A DNA stretch of 64,000 nucleotides from Bacteroides stercorirosoris (GCF_900142015.1 NZ_FQZN01000001.1:310001-374000); one strand, 5' to 3'. Numbered from the stretch's first letter, positions 46,601 through 54,279 are shown. The notes: generated by a model from the letters alone, not told the origin. Made by a program: numbers and translations.

Positions 46601-47534
46601 TACCCTCCCGGTCTTCGCAGATTCGGGTATACATCATGTGTGTATCTACCAGATCATGTATATCCACTTTTTCCAATATCCCTTTATCAGTATATCTGAA
46701 CACATGAAGTCCGGCATAAGAGAGCATCCACAGATAGCCGAACGTATCATCCTGTTCTATACTGAAAACGACCATTTCGGAACCACTCTTGCCTATCTCG
46801 CGTCTCTTATAGTACCCTCCCCCTTTCAAAGCGTCCGGAAAGAACTGCCACAGCCCTTCTCCCCAGGTTCCTATCCAGTAGTTTCCACTTCTGTCCTGAT
46901 GCATGACGTAGGCCGAATGTCCGTTTCCGAGCGGCGGATAGCGGAAGAAGGAATCACTTTCCGGTTCATAGCGGTATATACCGCACGAGCCCACCGCCCA
47001 AAGGCGTTTCGAATGGTCTGTATAGATAGAACTAATGGCATATCCTGTCCCGGGATCACCAAGCTCGTATTCTCTTATAATATGTGCAGTAGAGTCACAC
47101 CGGTATACCTTGTTGCCGGAACTGACCCACATCTCTTCATGCTCACCGTTTGCTATGGCATCAATGCCTCTACCCCCGAATTCCTCTTCGGGAGCAGGTA
47201 TAATGCGGCAGGTTTGTTTATCAAAGAGATTCAATCCCCTCCAAGTGCCAATCCATACATAAAGATTATTATCGCCTATAAAGGAGATATTATTATCCAT
47301 CAGAAGATTCGGATTCTTATAGCCGGAACGAAAAGTGCGCAACTGGGTTTCATCATAGCGGGCCAAGCCATTCGTCGTACTAATCCAAAAGTAACCTTCC
47401 CGGTCCTGATGAAGATTAAAAATCTCATTGGAGGAAAGCTGGTTGAAGAATGGAAACGGCTTGGAGAACATGTGCTGTGCATTGGCAGACAGTACTCCCA
47501 AAAACAAAAATAGACAGGAAAGCAGATATCTCAT
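43605..47534 (-). CDS. hybrid two-component system regulator (HTCS)
   Basis: The 1309-residue protein fuses sensor and regulator. A signal peptide (..FLGVLSANA) leads into a periplasmic beta-propeller sensor (about 30-640, repeats such as DREGYFWISTTNGLARYD and RSGNYWIGTWGEGLW) and a Y_Y_Y domain (about 650-740). Then come one membrane segment (about 750-775), HisKA with the phosphorylated His in NVSHELLTPLT near 806, and HATPase (NAIKYTPEDK; DEGVGIPAKEI). A receiver domain (about 1060-1175, LLLIDDNTELL and ICDVMLPDVNGWEL) and an AraC helix-turn-helix (about 1210-1309) complete it. HTCS proteins bind a glycan fragment in the periplasm and activate the adjacent locus, here GH2, susCD, DUF1735, GH51 and GH78. 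Confidence 0.95.
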   Translation of the reverse strand: MRYLLSCLFLFLGVLSANAQHMFSKPFPFFNQLSSNEIFNLHQDREGYFWISTTNGLARYDETQLRTFRSGYKNPNLLMDNNISFIGDNNLYVWIGTWRGLNLFDKQTCRIIPAPEEEFGGRGIDAIANGEHEEMWVSSGNKVYRCDSTAHIIREYELGDPGTGYAISSIYTDHSKRLWAVGSCGIYRYEPESDSFFRYPPLGNGHSAYVMHQDRSGNYWIGTWGEGLWQFFPDALKGGGYYKRREIGKSGSEMVVFSIEQDDTFGYLWMLSYAGLHVFRYTDKGILEKVDIHDLVDTHMMYTRICEDREGNLWLPSYDMAYTIFFDNSNVDNYLLPQLKEQMGWDANILNLCQSRDSIMWFRQDRYGLCLYDLSRDRFADSGLGEVNIIKESLHKPGVWVNSNYSPHVMRVTQRDMKMQVEEDINVGGVADLVEDKDGNLWISTWWNVQVKRPDNDGLVVSSEGFPGMTSLVKDAKGGVWGISGGKLINRLKYVDGQIVCESKDSIPALSDKEAVNGICIDGKGCMWLYTSWGRIFRSDETVKTFASVPLDNALDDCTVLGLISDEEKVWIVTNKKVLQYNLRTQTFLTYSTADENIGIDVFRNKAISTDGQGGLYVGGHRGFVHIRSGGMPPASKVRPQLHVTDVRVEDKSVFFDDASEKNTIHRIHLNPGDRNIELSFSPLLYSLNAKYRVAYRMEGADRDWIYLDYGKSSAFYNHLPKGTYKFYVKLEHERGKWTEAKVLLTIVKEPAFYETWFAYFLYTLLVALCFYTVVRLYMRRIKLKSEMKLQEELTRTKLVYFTNVSHELLTPLTVISCISDYLDQKAPTVRQQSVMLKANVEKLKRLIQQVLDFRKMDVGKLRLNVSEGDIREFIENICRINFLPLARKKNIELEAHIETEEMQGYVDFDKLDKILHNLLSNAIKYTPEDKRIIVYAQIIEEAEHKTLMVKVRDEGVGIPAKEIEHIFTRFYSSRKNRGIDSNGIGLSLTKDLVGLHHGDITVESVLGQGTCFTVKLPVDKESYTPDELAEDAAEMQEIALADEPDAETGMADDNTEKSTLLLIDDNTELLSVMKEMFKEKYSVLTAVDGAQAWDKLKNNEVDMIICDVMLPDVNGWELCTRIKGDLRFNHIPVIILTARNGIDDRVASYEAGADAYIAKPFEMKILFARVDNLIKASKMRQAAFRKEENVSLESLAYPSADKKFLQSIIDNIEQHLAESDYDIEQLSTEMNMSKSTLYRKIKTMTGMSALDLIRNVKMKRACMMLLSRQQNISEVAYALGFNSPKYFTKCFKEEFGVTPSEYLQKSDQ

Positions 47535-47557
47535 AGCACCTTGACTGGTTATGGCTA

Positions 47558-47565
47558 CAAAGATA
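47558..47565 (-). promoter_or_regulatory. -7 element of the HTCS gene
   Basis: The minus strand reads TATCTTTG, 23 bp upstream of the ATG at 47534. The leader would be very short. Confidence 0.5.
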
Positions 47566-47592
47566 TGAAAAAAAACTCTTTCTGCCGGTAGT

Positions 47593-48711
47593 CTACATTA
47601 ACAAATGATACATTCCCCCTACCATTGCCTTTACCACTCCTTTCATCTCCAACTCAAAAAGCAAGCTCGTCATCCGGTTCACAGGAATGTCAGCCTCTAC
47701 CACCAGGGCATTGACATGCAAATCTCCCTGACGGGTGAGAATACGGACAATACTTTCTTCTTCCTCGGATAACTCCGGGAAAAGGTTACGCTGAATACCT
47801 TCCGGTTTGGCGGACTGTCTTTCGGCACTCCAGCCCATAGACTGCATGAAATCTTCGGCAGACTGGATGAGGGCTGCTTTGCTGTCGCGTATCAGCAAAT
47901 TGCAACCTTTTGAAGAAGCATCGGTGATGCGTCCCGGAACGGCAAAGCAATCACGCTGGTAGCCTACAGCCAGGTCAGCGGTGATGAGGGAACCGCCTTT
48001 GTCGGCAGATTCAACAACAATGGTTGCGTCACTCATACCTGCCACAATGCGGTTGCGGCTTACAAAGTTATGTCGGTCGGGATTGGTTCCGGTAAGAAAT
48101 TCGGTAAGCAACCCGCCATTTTCCAACATGTCGATGGCTGTTTTGCGGTGTACATAGGGATAAATACGATCCAGCCCGTGGGCAAGGACGGCTACGGTGG
48201 AAAGGTTATTGGCTAAAGCGGCACGATGGGCATGGATGTCGATGCCATAAGCCAGACCACTGACAACTAACACATCAGGGCAAAGGGCAGATAGGTCGCG
48301 CAGGAAATCAGCACAAAACTGTTTGCCGTATTCCGTAGCATTACGGGTGCCGACCACATCAATCACACGGAGACGGTTGAAATCGACATTACCTTTGAAA
48401 AAGAGCATCACCGGGGCATCTTCACATTCACGAAGGCGGGAAGGATAGGCTTCGTCTTTCAAGGTGAGACAAGTCAGGCGGTTCTTTTCCACGAAATCCA
48501 TCTCGCGTTCGGCACGCAAAAAGGCGGCCGGATTATCAAGTGCCGCAACTACGGCAGGAGCTACACCGGGAAGAAGTTCGGGCAGCTCATGGCGCCGGCA
48601 AAAGACTTCGGCGGCACTACCCATGCCCTCTATCAAACGCTTTGCCCCGATATGTCCAATACCGGGGCAAAGTGTAAGGGCTATACTGCAAATTCGTTCG
48701 TCGTTATTCAT
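47593..48711 (-). CDS. dprA: DNA-processing protein DprA
   Basis: The 372-residue protein has an N-terminal helical region with a helix-hairpin-helix-like stretch (LTLCPGIGHIGAKRLIEG) and the Rossmann-fold DprA domain (about 85-290): VVGTRNATEYGKQ, VVSGLAYGIDIHAHRAAL, NRIVAGMSDATIVVES and KGSLITADLA-type motifs. A C-terminal winged helix (about 310-372) follows. DprA loads RecA on incoming single-stranded DNA during transformation; in Bacteroidetes its role is less clear. It is the last gene of the minus-strand run U32, thioesterase, dprA. Confidence 0.93.
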   Translation of the reverse strand: MNNDERICSIALTLCPGIGHIGAKRLIEGMGSAAEVFCRRHELPELLPGVAPAVVAALDNPAAFLRAEREMDFVEKNRLTCLTLKDEAYPSRLRECEDAPVMLFFKGNVDFNRLRVIDVVGTRNATEYGKQFCADFLRDLSALCPDVLVVSGLAYGIDIHAHRAALANNLSTVAVLAHGLDRIYPYVHRKTAIDMLENGGLLTEFLTGTNPDRHNFVSRNRIVAGMSDATIVVESADKGGSLITADLAVGYQRDCFAVPGRITDASSKGCNLLIRDSKAALIQSAEDFMQSMGWSAERQSAKPEGIQRNLFPELSEEEESIVRILTRQGDLHVNALVVEADIPVNRMTSLLFELEMKGVVKAMVGGMYHLLM

Positions 48712-48728
48712 GGTTGTACTTATTCAAG

Positions 48729-48799
48729 TCACCACAGATTACACAGATTAACACAGATGCTTCTTCTTGATCTGTATTAATCTGTGTAATCTGTGGTGA
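48729..48799. repeat. long inverted repeat with 30-bp arms
   Basis: Arms 48729-48758 and 48770-48799 pair at 29 of 30 positions around an 11-nt loop. Each arm is made of near-tandem CACAGATTA-type words with 10-11 bp spacing. It fills the gap between the thioesterase stop (48805) and the dprA start (48711), so it would form a strong hairpin in any common transcript. Confidence 0.9.
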
Positions 48800-48804
48800 A
48801 AGTA

Positions 48805-49206
48805 TTAGAGGTATGCCTCAAATATCTCATCAAAAAGCTGACTGTCACTTAGTCGTCCATTCACCAGACACACTGTTTCGACGGTTGCTTTTATGACCAC
48901 TTTATCGTCACTCTTCCGAAAGATGTCCTGATAGAAAACATACTTGATGCCTTCCTTCTTCATATAGAGTTTGGAAACGAATTCATCGCCACTTTTCAAA
49001 GGAGTCTTAAACGCCATATTGATGCGCGCCACTACCGGGTCTACTCCCTGCTCGTGCAATCCGGCAAAACTGACACCGGTAGATAGCAGAAACTCATGAC
49101 GGGTATGCTCCAGATAGTGCTGGTAATTTGCGTTATTCACAATGCCTTGCAGGTCGCACTCGTAATCGCGCACCTTCATCTCCAACTCATAGATATACTT
49201 TTCCAT
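48805..49206 (-). CDS. hotdog-fold acyl-CoA thioesterase
   Basis: The start is ATG 49206 (MEKYIYELEMKVRDYECDL); a longer frame from 49227 would add only MCHLSFI with no support. The 133-residue protein is a 4HBT-type thioesterase of the YbgC/FcbC group, with the active-site region RDYECDLQGIVNNANYQHYL including the catalytic Asp in the D-x-x-G-I-V-N pattern. Members hydrolyse acyl-CoA or acyl-ACP thioesters in the cytoplasm. It sits between the U32 gene and dprA. The region upstream of it carries the decamer repeats at 49220-49330. Confidence 0.88.
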   Translation of the reverse strand: MEKYIYELEMKVRDYECDLQGIVNNANYQHYLEHTRHEFLLSTGVSFAGLHEQGVDPVVARINMAFKTPLKSGDEFVSKLYMKKEGIKYVFYQDIFRKSDDKVVIKATVETVCLVNGRLSDSQLFDEIFEAYL

Positions 49207-49219
49207 AATAAAACTTAAA

Positions 49220-49330
49220 TGACACACTTATGACACACTTTCTTTGAAAATGATACACTTGTGACACACTCTATCTGAATTATTTTACAGGTATAGCTTT
49301 GCAATTATAAAGTGTGCCAGAAGTGTGTCA
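49220..49330. repeat. decamer repeats in 11-bp-spaced pairs
   Basis: TGACACACTT-type decamers start at 49220 and 49231, then 49251 and 49262 (plus strand), and as reverse complements at 49310 and 49321. Each pair is spaced 11 bp. The first and third pairs form a 21-bp inverted repeat (19 of 21 match), whose right arm contains the U32 stop codon. A TAGCTTTG promoter-like box at 49294-49301 points away from any annotated gene on the plus strand. Confidence 0.75.
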
Positions 49331-50611
49331 TCCCCGCTTCTTTTCAATATCCAGTCCCTTAAACTTCTTCAATTCCTCCGTAGAAACCAGCTTGTACAAC
49401 TTGTCGCTGGGGCGTATTTTATCCGCTTTCATCGAGAAATGCTGTCCTTTCTTCACCGTTTGCACCGGTTCCAGGTTGACGCGGGCTTCGTCGAGCGTCA
49501 TAAACACCGCACCCGTAGTAGGTCCCGTAATCAAAATCTTGTCTCCCACATTCAGTTCGGCAGCTTCTACCAGGAACTCGGCAACACCGATATTGGAGAA
49601 ATACCTGATGCCTTTGCCTACATAGATTTTCCGTTCCGTAGCTGCCGAGCCATAATTCTTCGTCCATTCGCCCAAGCGCTGTCCCAGATAATATCCATCC
49701 CAGAAACCACGGTTGAAGACCGTCTTCAGACGTTCATCCCAAGCAGCAATCTTTTCATCGGTAAACGTACCGTCCAGATAGGAGCGGATGGCATCTTTGT
49801 AGCACTCCACTACCGTACGTACGTACTCAGGTCCGCGGGCACGCCCTTCTATCTTGAACACACGCACACCTGCGTCCAGCATCTTGTTCATGAAGTGAAT
49901 GGTTTTCAGGTCTTTGGGCGACATGATATACTGGTTGTCCACTTCCAGCTCCACATCCGTCTCCTTATCGCGCACGATGTAAGAGCGGCGACACACCTGC
50001 ATACAAGCTCCCCGGTTGGCCGAGTGATTCATCTCATGCAATGAAAGATAGCACTTTCCGGACACCGCCATGCAGAGCGCACCGTGACAGAACATCTCGA
50101 TACGGATAGGTTCACCACTGGGGCCGCAAATATTCTCTTCGCAGATATGGCGGTAAATCTCCGCTACCTGTTCCAGATTCAACTCGCGCGCCAGCACTAC
50201 CACATCGGCAAATTGCGCGTAGAAGCGCAGGGCCTCCACGTTAGAGATATTCAGCTGGGTACTGAGATGCACTTCCTGGCCAATCTGCCGTGCATAACTC
50301 ATCACAGCCACGTCTGCCGCAATCACGGCGGAGATGCCGGCAGCCTTTGCCGCATCCACGATGGTGCGCATCAACGCAAGGTCCTGGTCGTAAATAATGG
50401 TATTGACGGTAAGATAGCTTTTCATCCCGTGCTCATCACACGTCCGCGCAATTTCCCGTAAGTCTTCGACAGTGAAAGTATTCGCCGAACGGGCGCGCAT
50501 ATTCAGATTCTCGATACCGAAATAGATAGAGTCAGCTCCCGCCTGGATGGCCGCCGCGAGTGATTCGCGCGAGCCGACGGGGGCCATGATTTCAAAATCC
50601 TTTAAATCCAT
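49328..50611 (-). CDS. peptidase U32-family protein (TrhP/RlhA-like)
   Basis: The 427-residue protein has the U32 TIM-barrel start (FEIMAPVGSRESLAAAIQAG) and the family signature around 165-210 (EMFCHGALCMAVSGKCYLS, NRGACMQVCRRSY), with cysteines placed to hold an iron-sulphur cluster. A C-terminal beta-barrel part follows. Characterised bacterial members of this group (TrhP, RlhA) hydroxylate tRNA or rRNA using prephenate-derived chemistry; the collagenase/peptidase label is historical. TrhP-like tRNA uridine hydroxylation is most likely. It is followed by the thioesterase and dprA genes on the same strand. Confidence 0.88.
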   Translation of the reverse strand: MDLKDFEIMAPVGSRESLAAAIQAGADSIYFGIENLNMRARSANTFTVEDLREIARTCDEHGMKSYLTVNTIIYDQDLALMRTIVDAAKAAGISAVIAADVAVMSYARQIGQEVHLSTQLNISNVEALRFYAQFADVVVLARELNLEQVAEIYRHICEENICGPSGEPIRIEMFCHGALCMAVSGKCYLSLHEMNHSANRGACMQVCRRSYIVRDKETDVELEVDNQYIMSPKDLKTIHFMNKMLDAGVRVFKIEGRARGPEYVRTVVECYKDAIRSYLDGTFTDEKIAAWDERLKTVFNRGFWDGYYLGQRLGEWTKNYGSAATERKIYVGKGIRYFSNIGVAEFLVEAAELNVGDKILITGPTTGAVFMTLDEARVNLEPVQTVKKGQHFSMKADKIRPSDKLYKLVSTEELKKFKGLDIEKKRG

Positions 50612-50662
50612 AAATCAATCATATAGTTTATAACTGTGCAGAAATGAAGCGAATGCTAACCA

Positions 50663-51127
50663 TTACTTATTTCCCTGTGCCTGCAATTCCTGTTGCAGTT
50701 CCGTAGCAATTTCCATACCCAGCTTTTGCCCGATTTGCATACCCTCGGCCATCATGGCGGGAGTAGAAGCACCCAGTTTCTTTCCGACGGGTGACTCATA
50801 GAAAGCAACGATCTTCTTCAAATCATCCAATGTCAGATATTTCTGATAAACAGGAGCGTAAAGTTCCGCTAATTTATTTCCAAACTTTCCTTCCCACTTT
50901 TTCTGGAAACCATCCCAGAAAGAAGCCGAAGCCGAAGGTGACTGTTGTTTCAACATAGCAATCATCTGCGGCACCATAGCCTTTGCCGATGCCATAGAAC
51001 CGGATAGTTCCAGCATTTTCTCCAATGTAGCCTTGTACTCGTCACTTGGCGCCTGTGCCGATACCGAAGGTGCGGCAGCAAACAGCATAGCCACACACAT
51101 CACAACTAAAACCAAACCTTTTTTCAT
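50663..51127 (-). CDS. DUF2059 secreted protein
   Basis: The 154-residue product has a signal peptide (MKKGLVLVVMCVAMLFAAAPSVSA) and a helical DUF2059 domain with YKATLEKMLELSGSMASAKA, a W-x-x-F-Q-x-K-W segment, and the conserved TLDDLKKIVAFYESPVGKKL, PAMMAEGMQIGQKLG. The function of DUF2059 is unknown; location is likely periplasmic. It is divergent from the dihydrouridine synthase gene, with both promoters inside a 28-bp stretch. Confidence 0.88.
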   Translation of the reverse strand: MKKGLVLVVMCVAMLFAAAPSVSAQAPSDEYKATLEKMLELSGSMASAKAMVPQMIAMLKQQSPSASASFWDGFQKKWEGKFGNKLAELYAPVYQKYLTLDDLKKIVAFYESPVGKKLGASTPAMMAEGMQIGQKLGMEIATELQQELQAQGNK

Positions 51128-51158
51128 AATTCCATATCAGTTAAATAAATGAATGATA

Positions 51159-51186
51159 CAAAGGTAGGCTTTTTTCCGTATTTTTG
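51159..51186. promoter_or_regulatory. back-to-back -7 elements of the DUF2059 and dus genes
   Basis: The minus strand has TACCTTTG at 51159-51166 (32 bp before the DUF2059 ATG). The plus strand has TATTTTTG at 51179-51186 (32 bp before the dus ATG). The two promoters face away from each other and share the same upstream DNA. Confidence 0.55.
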
Positions 51187-51217
51187 CAGCGAAATAACCA
51201 TTTAGTTCAATTTGTCC

Positions 51218-52198
51218 ATGAAGATAGGCCACATAGACCTGGGCGAACGCCCTATATTTTTAGCTCCGATGGAGGACGTCACCGACCCGGCATTCCGGCT
51301 GATGTGCAAGAAGTTCGGTGCCGACATGGTGTATACGGAATTCGTATCCGCCGACGCCCTGATACGCTCCGTCAGCAAGACCGAGCAGAAACTGAATATC
51401 AGCGACGAGGAACGTCCCGTAGCCATACAGATATACGGAAAAGATACGGAAACCATGGTGGAAGCCGCACGCATTGTGGAAGAAGCCCGTCCGGACATTC
51501 TCGACATCAACTTCGGCTGCCCCGTAAAGCGCGTGGCAGGCAAAGGTGCAGGCGCGGGTATGTTGCAGAATATACCCAAGATGCTGGAAATCACCCGTGC
51601 CGTGGTGGATGCCGTGAAGATTCCCGTCACCGTAAAGACCCGCCTGGGCTGGGACGCCAACAACAAAATCATCGTAGAACTTGCCGAACAACTGCAGGAT
51701 TGCGGCATTGCCGCCCTCACCATCCACGGCCGCACCCGTGCGCAGATGTACACCGGCGAAGCGGACTGGACGCTTATCGGCGAAGTGAAAAAGAACCCGC
51801 GAATGCACATTCCCATCATCGGGAACGGAGACGTCACCACCCCCCAAAGGGCAAAAGAGTGCTTCGACCTTTACGGAGTGGATGCCATCATGATAGGCCG
51901 TGCCAGCTTCGGCCGCCCGTGGATATTCAAGGAAGTGAGACACTATCTTGAAACCGGCGAGGAACTTCCTCCGTTGAGCGCCGAATGGAGACTGAACGTG
52001 CTGCGCCAGGAAGTGGAAGACAGCGTCAACCTGCTGGATGAAAGAAGAGGAATACTGCATGTGCGCCGCCATCTGGCAGCAAGCCCACTATTTAAAGGAA
52101 TACCTAATTTCCGGGAAACACGCATCGCCATGCTGCGTGCGGAGACGAAAGAGGAGTTGTTCCGCATATTCGGAACAATTGAAGAATACTTGTTTTAA
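51218..52198 (+). CDS. dusB: tRNA dihydrouridine synthase (DusB-type)
   Basis: The start is ATG 51218; a TTG 6 bp earlier is rejected. The 326-residue flavoprotein has the Dus barrel with LAPMEDVTDPAFRLMCKKFG, the catalytic-loop motif DINFGCPVKRVAGKGAGAGM (catalytic Cys in GCP), VKTRLGWD and IHGRTRAQMYTGEADW, and the FMN phosphate region GDVTTPQRAKEC..IMIGRASFGRPWIF. It reduces uridine to dihydrouridine in tRNA, using NADPH and FMN. A C-terminal helical tRNA-binding domain is present. The DusB subtype is likely, but substrate position was not tested. Confidence 0.93.
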   Translation: MKIGHIDLGERPIFLAPMEDVTDPAFRLMCKKFGADMVYTEFVSADALIRSVSKTEQKLNISDEERPVAIQIYGKDTETMVEAARIVEEARPDILDINFGCPVKRVAGKGAGAGMLQNIPKMLEITRAVVDAVKIPVTVKTRLGWDANNKIIVELAEQLQDCGIAALTIHGRTRAQMYTGEADWTLIGEVKKNPRMHIPIIGNGDVTTPQRAKECFDLYGVDAIMIGRASFGRPWIFKEVRHYLETGEELPPLSAEWRLNVLRQEVEDSVNLLDERRGILHVRRHLAASPLFKGIPNFRETRIAMLRAETKEELFRIFGTIEEYLF

Positions 52199-52287
52199 TC
52201 CAGCTTGCGACGCACAAACGGAAAAGACTTTCTACAATCAGAACAAAAAAATAGTTGTCCGAAAAGTTGCATTACAGAAAAAAACTC

Positions 52288-52295
52288 TACTTTTG
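52288..52295 (+). promoter_or_regulatory. promoter of the LPP20-like gene
   Basis: TACTTTTG (TAnnTTTG) has a TTG 18 bp upstream (52267-52269). A start near 52301 excludes translation from the earlier in-frame codon at 52255 and supports ATG 52330. Confidence 0.6.
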
Positions 52296-52329
52296 CAAGG
52301 AATTAAACAATTGGAAAACATACAACAAC

Positions 52330-54150
52330 ATGAAAAGGAGCGCATTTGCTATTATCACATTCTTATTTATCGCTTTTGCCGCAAAGGGACAATCCATCGA
52401 GGAGATACAAACGAGCAAAGACTACATCTGGGGTACGGGCAACGCCTCCACCCTTAAGAAAGCCGATAATGAGGCACTCGCCGCACTTATCAGTCAGATT
52501 TCCACCAACGTATCCTCCAAGTTCGAGCAACTGACCGAGGGCGGAACAAACGGCGACCAGGCAACCGTCGACGAAACCTTCAAGTCCGTCATCAACACCT
52601 ACTCGCGTGCAACGCTGAACAATACCCGCCGCATCGTGATTCAAAACGAACCGGAAGCCGTTGTCATGCGCTACATCAAAGTGGCTGAAATACAACGCAT
52701 CTTCGACGGACGCAAGACAAAGATACTCGACTTCGCCCAAGAAGCCACCCGCGCCGAGAAGAAAGCGCAAGTAGCCGACGCCCTGCGCTACTATTACTGG
52801 GCGCTCGTCCTGCTGCAAAGCTATCCCGACGGCAACTTCCTCACCCTGAAAGACGAAGACGGCAAAGACCTGCTGCTTTCCACCTGGATACCCAAACAGA
52901 TGAATGACATCTTCTCCAACCTGAAAGTAAGCATGGAGAGCACACATCTGGACGGCGACCTGAAAACCATCAACCTCCGGGTGCTCTATAAAGGACAGCC
53001 CGCCCGCAACTACGACTATACCTACTTCGACGGTCGCGACTGGTCCAACATCTTCTCCGCCAAAGACGGCACCGGCATCGTGGAACTGCCCGTACTTGCT
53101 AACGCCCGCAACCTGCAACTCCGCACAGAGTATATGTTTGAAGGCGAAGCCAATATCGACAACGAACTGGCAGAAGTGATGGGAACCGTCAACCCCATCT
53201 CCATGCGCAACTGCGCCTTGAAGCTGGAGGGCGAAGAGCCCAAACCCGGCGAAGAGAAAACCGAAGATGTGCAACTGGCAAATGCCGACAGTGCCGCCAC
53301 AACGAACAGCGGCATGCGTTTCCTTTCAGCGATGGAATCGGCAGCCTACGAAGACGCCATGAAGAAAGTGGAAAGCGCCATCCGCACACGCAACTACGAC
53401 GGCATACAATCCCTCTGCACCGAAAGCGGTTACGATATGTTCAACCGCCTTATCAAGTACGGACAAGCCAAAATCGTCAGCGAACCGCAGTTCAAGTTCC
53501 TGGAATGCAACGGTGAAGTGACTTGCCGCAGCCTGCCCATGAGCTTCAAGTTCAAGAGCAACCAGCGCACCTTTGTAGAAGATGTCGTCTTCACCCTGAA
53601 CAAGGAAGGCAAGATAGACTGCCTCTCTTTCGGCCTCAACAAACCTGCCGTGGACGACATCATGAACCAAACTTCCTGGAACGACACCGTGCGCAACGTG
53701 CTCATCAACTTCCTGGAAAGCTACAAGACCGCTTACGCCTTGAAACGGTACGAATACATCAACAGCATCTTCTCGGATGACGCGCTGATTATCACCGGTT
53801 CGGTACTGAAACACACCGCCGCCAACGAGGGACAGCCCATGAGTAAACAAGCCGTGAAATATACCCGCCAGACAAAATCGGAATACATGAAGAAGTTGCA
53901 GCACATCTTCCGCAGTTCGGAGTTCATCAACCTGCGATTTGCTGACAACCAGGTTCGTAAGTCAGGCGTAGGCGGCGAAATATACGGCATCCAGATCAAG
54001 CAGGATTACTTCTCATCCAGCTACGGAGATACGGGATATCTGTTCCTGATGGTGGATTTAAACAACCCCAAAGAACCTGTAATCCATGTACGTACCTGGC
54101 AACCGGAAAAAGACCCGAACTTCGGGCTGATAGACTTAAGCCACTTCTAA
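52330..54150 (+). CDS. secreted LPP20-like protein
   Basis: The start is ATG 52330 because the promoter lies at 52288 and a signal peptide begins there (MKRSAFAIITFLFIAFAAKG). The 606-residue protein opens with an LPP20-like domain (about 22-150: DYIWGTGNASTLKKADNEAL, then a helix of ISQISTNVSSKFEQL). A TPR-like helical stretch (ATRAEKKAQVADALRYYYWA), a beta-rich middle part and two late segments resembling NTF2-like folds (ESAIRTRNYDGIQSLCTESG; LINFLESYKTAYALKRYEYI) follow. Function is unknown. It is likely periplasmic or outer-membrane associated. It precedes the surface-protein cassette, separated from it by array C and a separate promoter. Confidence 0.7.
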   Translation: MKRSAFAIITFLFIAFAAKGQSIEEIQTSKDYIWGTGNASTLKKADNEALAALISQISTNVSSKFEQLTEGGTNGDQATVDETFKSVINTYSRATLNNTRRIVIQNEPEAVVMRYIKVAEIQRIFDGRKTKILDFAQEATRAEKKAQVADALRYYYWALVLLQSYPDGNFLTLKDEDGKDLLLSTWIPKQMNDIFSNLKVSMESTHLDGDLKTINLRVLYKGQPARNYDYTYFDGRDWSNIFSAKDGTGIVELPVLANARNLQLRTEYMFEGEANIDNELAEVMGTVNPISMRNCALKLEGEEPKPGEEKTEDVQLANADSAATTNSGMRFLSAMESAAYEDAMKKVESAIRTRNYDGIQSLCTESGYDMFNRLIKYGQAKIVSEPQFKFLECNGEVTCRSLPMSFKFKSNQRTFVEDVVFTLNKEGKIDCLSFGLNKPAVDDIMNQTSWNDTVRNVLINFLESYKTAYALKRYEYINSIFSDDALIITGSVLKHTAANEGQPMSKQAVKYTRQTKSEYMKKLQHIFRSSEFINLRFADNQVRKSGVGGEIYGIQIKQDYFSSSYGDTGYLFLMVDLNNPKEPVIHVRTWQPEKDPNFGLIDLSHF

Positions 54151-54170
54151 ACAGCCCCTTTAGACGGACA

Positions 54171-54279
54171 CGTAGCACCTATATATCCAACGTGAAGGAT
54201 ATATAGATGCTGCGCGTCCGATATATATATCCTGCACGTCCCATCTATATATCCTGCACATCCCATCTATATACCCGCC
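54171..54279. repeat. 22-bp periodic array C (five units)
   Basis: It starts 21 bp after the LPP20-like stop. Units begin at 54171 (21 bp), 54192, 54214, 54236 and 54258 (22 bp each). The core ATCTATATATCC and its reverse complement GGATATATAGAT both occur, with GCAC(G/A)TCC spacers. This matches array A at 16691 in core, unit length, unit number (five) and even the short first unit. Between the array and the promoter at 54487 nothing else was recognised. Confidence 0.85.

Noticed and set aside
46521..47513. Plus-strand open frame of 330 codons over the HTCS sensor domain
   Set aside because: Antisense to the beta-propeller coding region with strong protein-level repeats on the minus strand.
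48729..48799. Insertion-sequence ends
   Set aside because: There is no transposase, no target duplication, and only 11 bp between the arms.
49328..50611. Collagenase/protease virulence factor
   Set aside because: The peptidase U32 label is historical; the cysteine signature and housekeeping setting fit RNA hydroxylation proteins.
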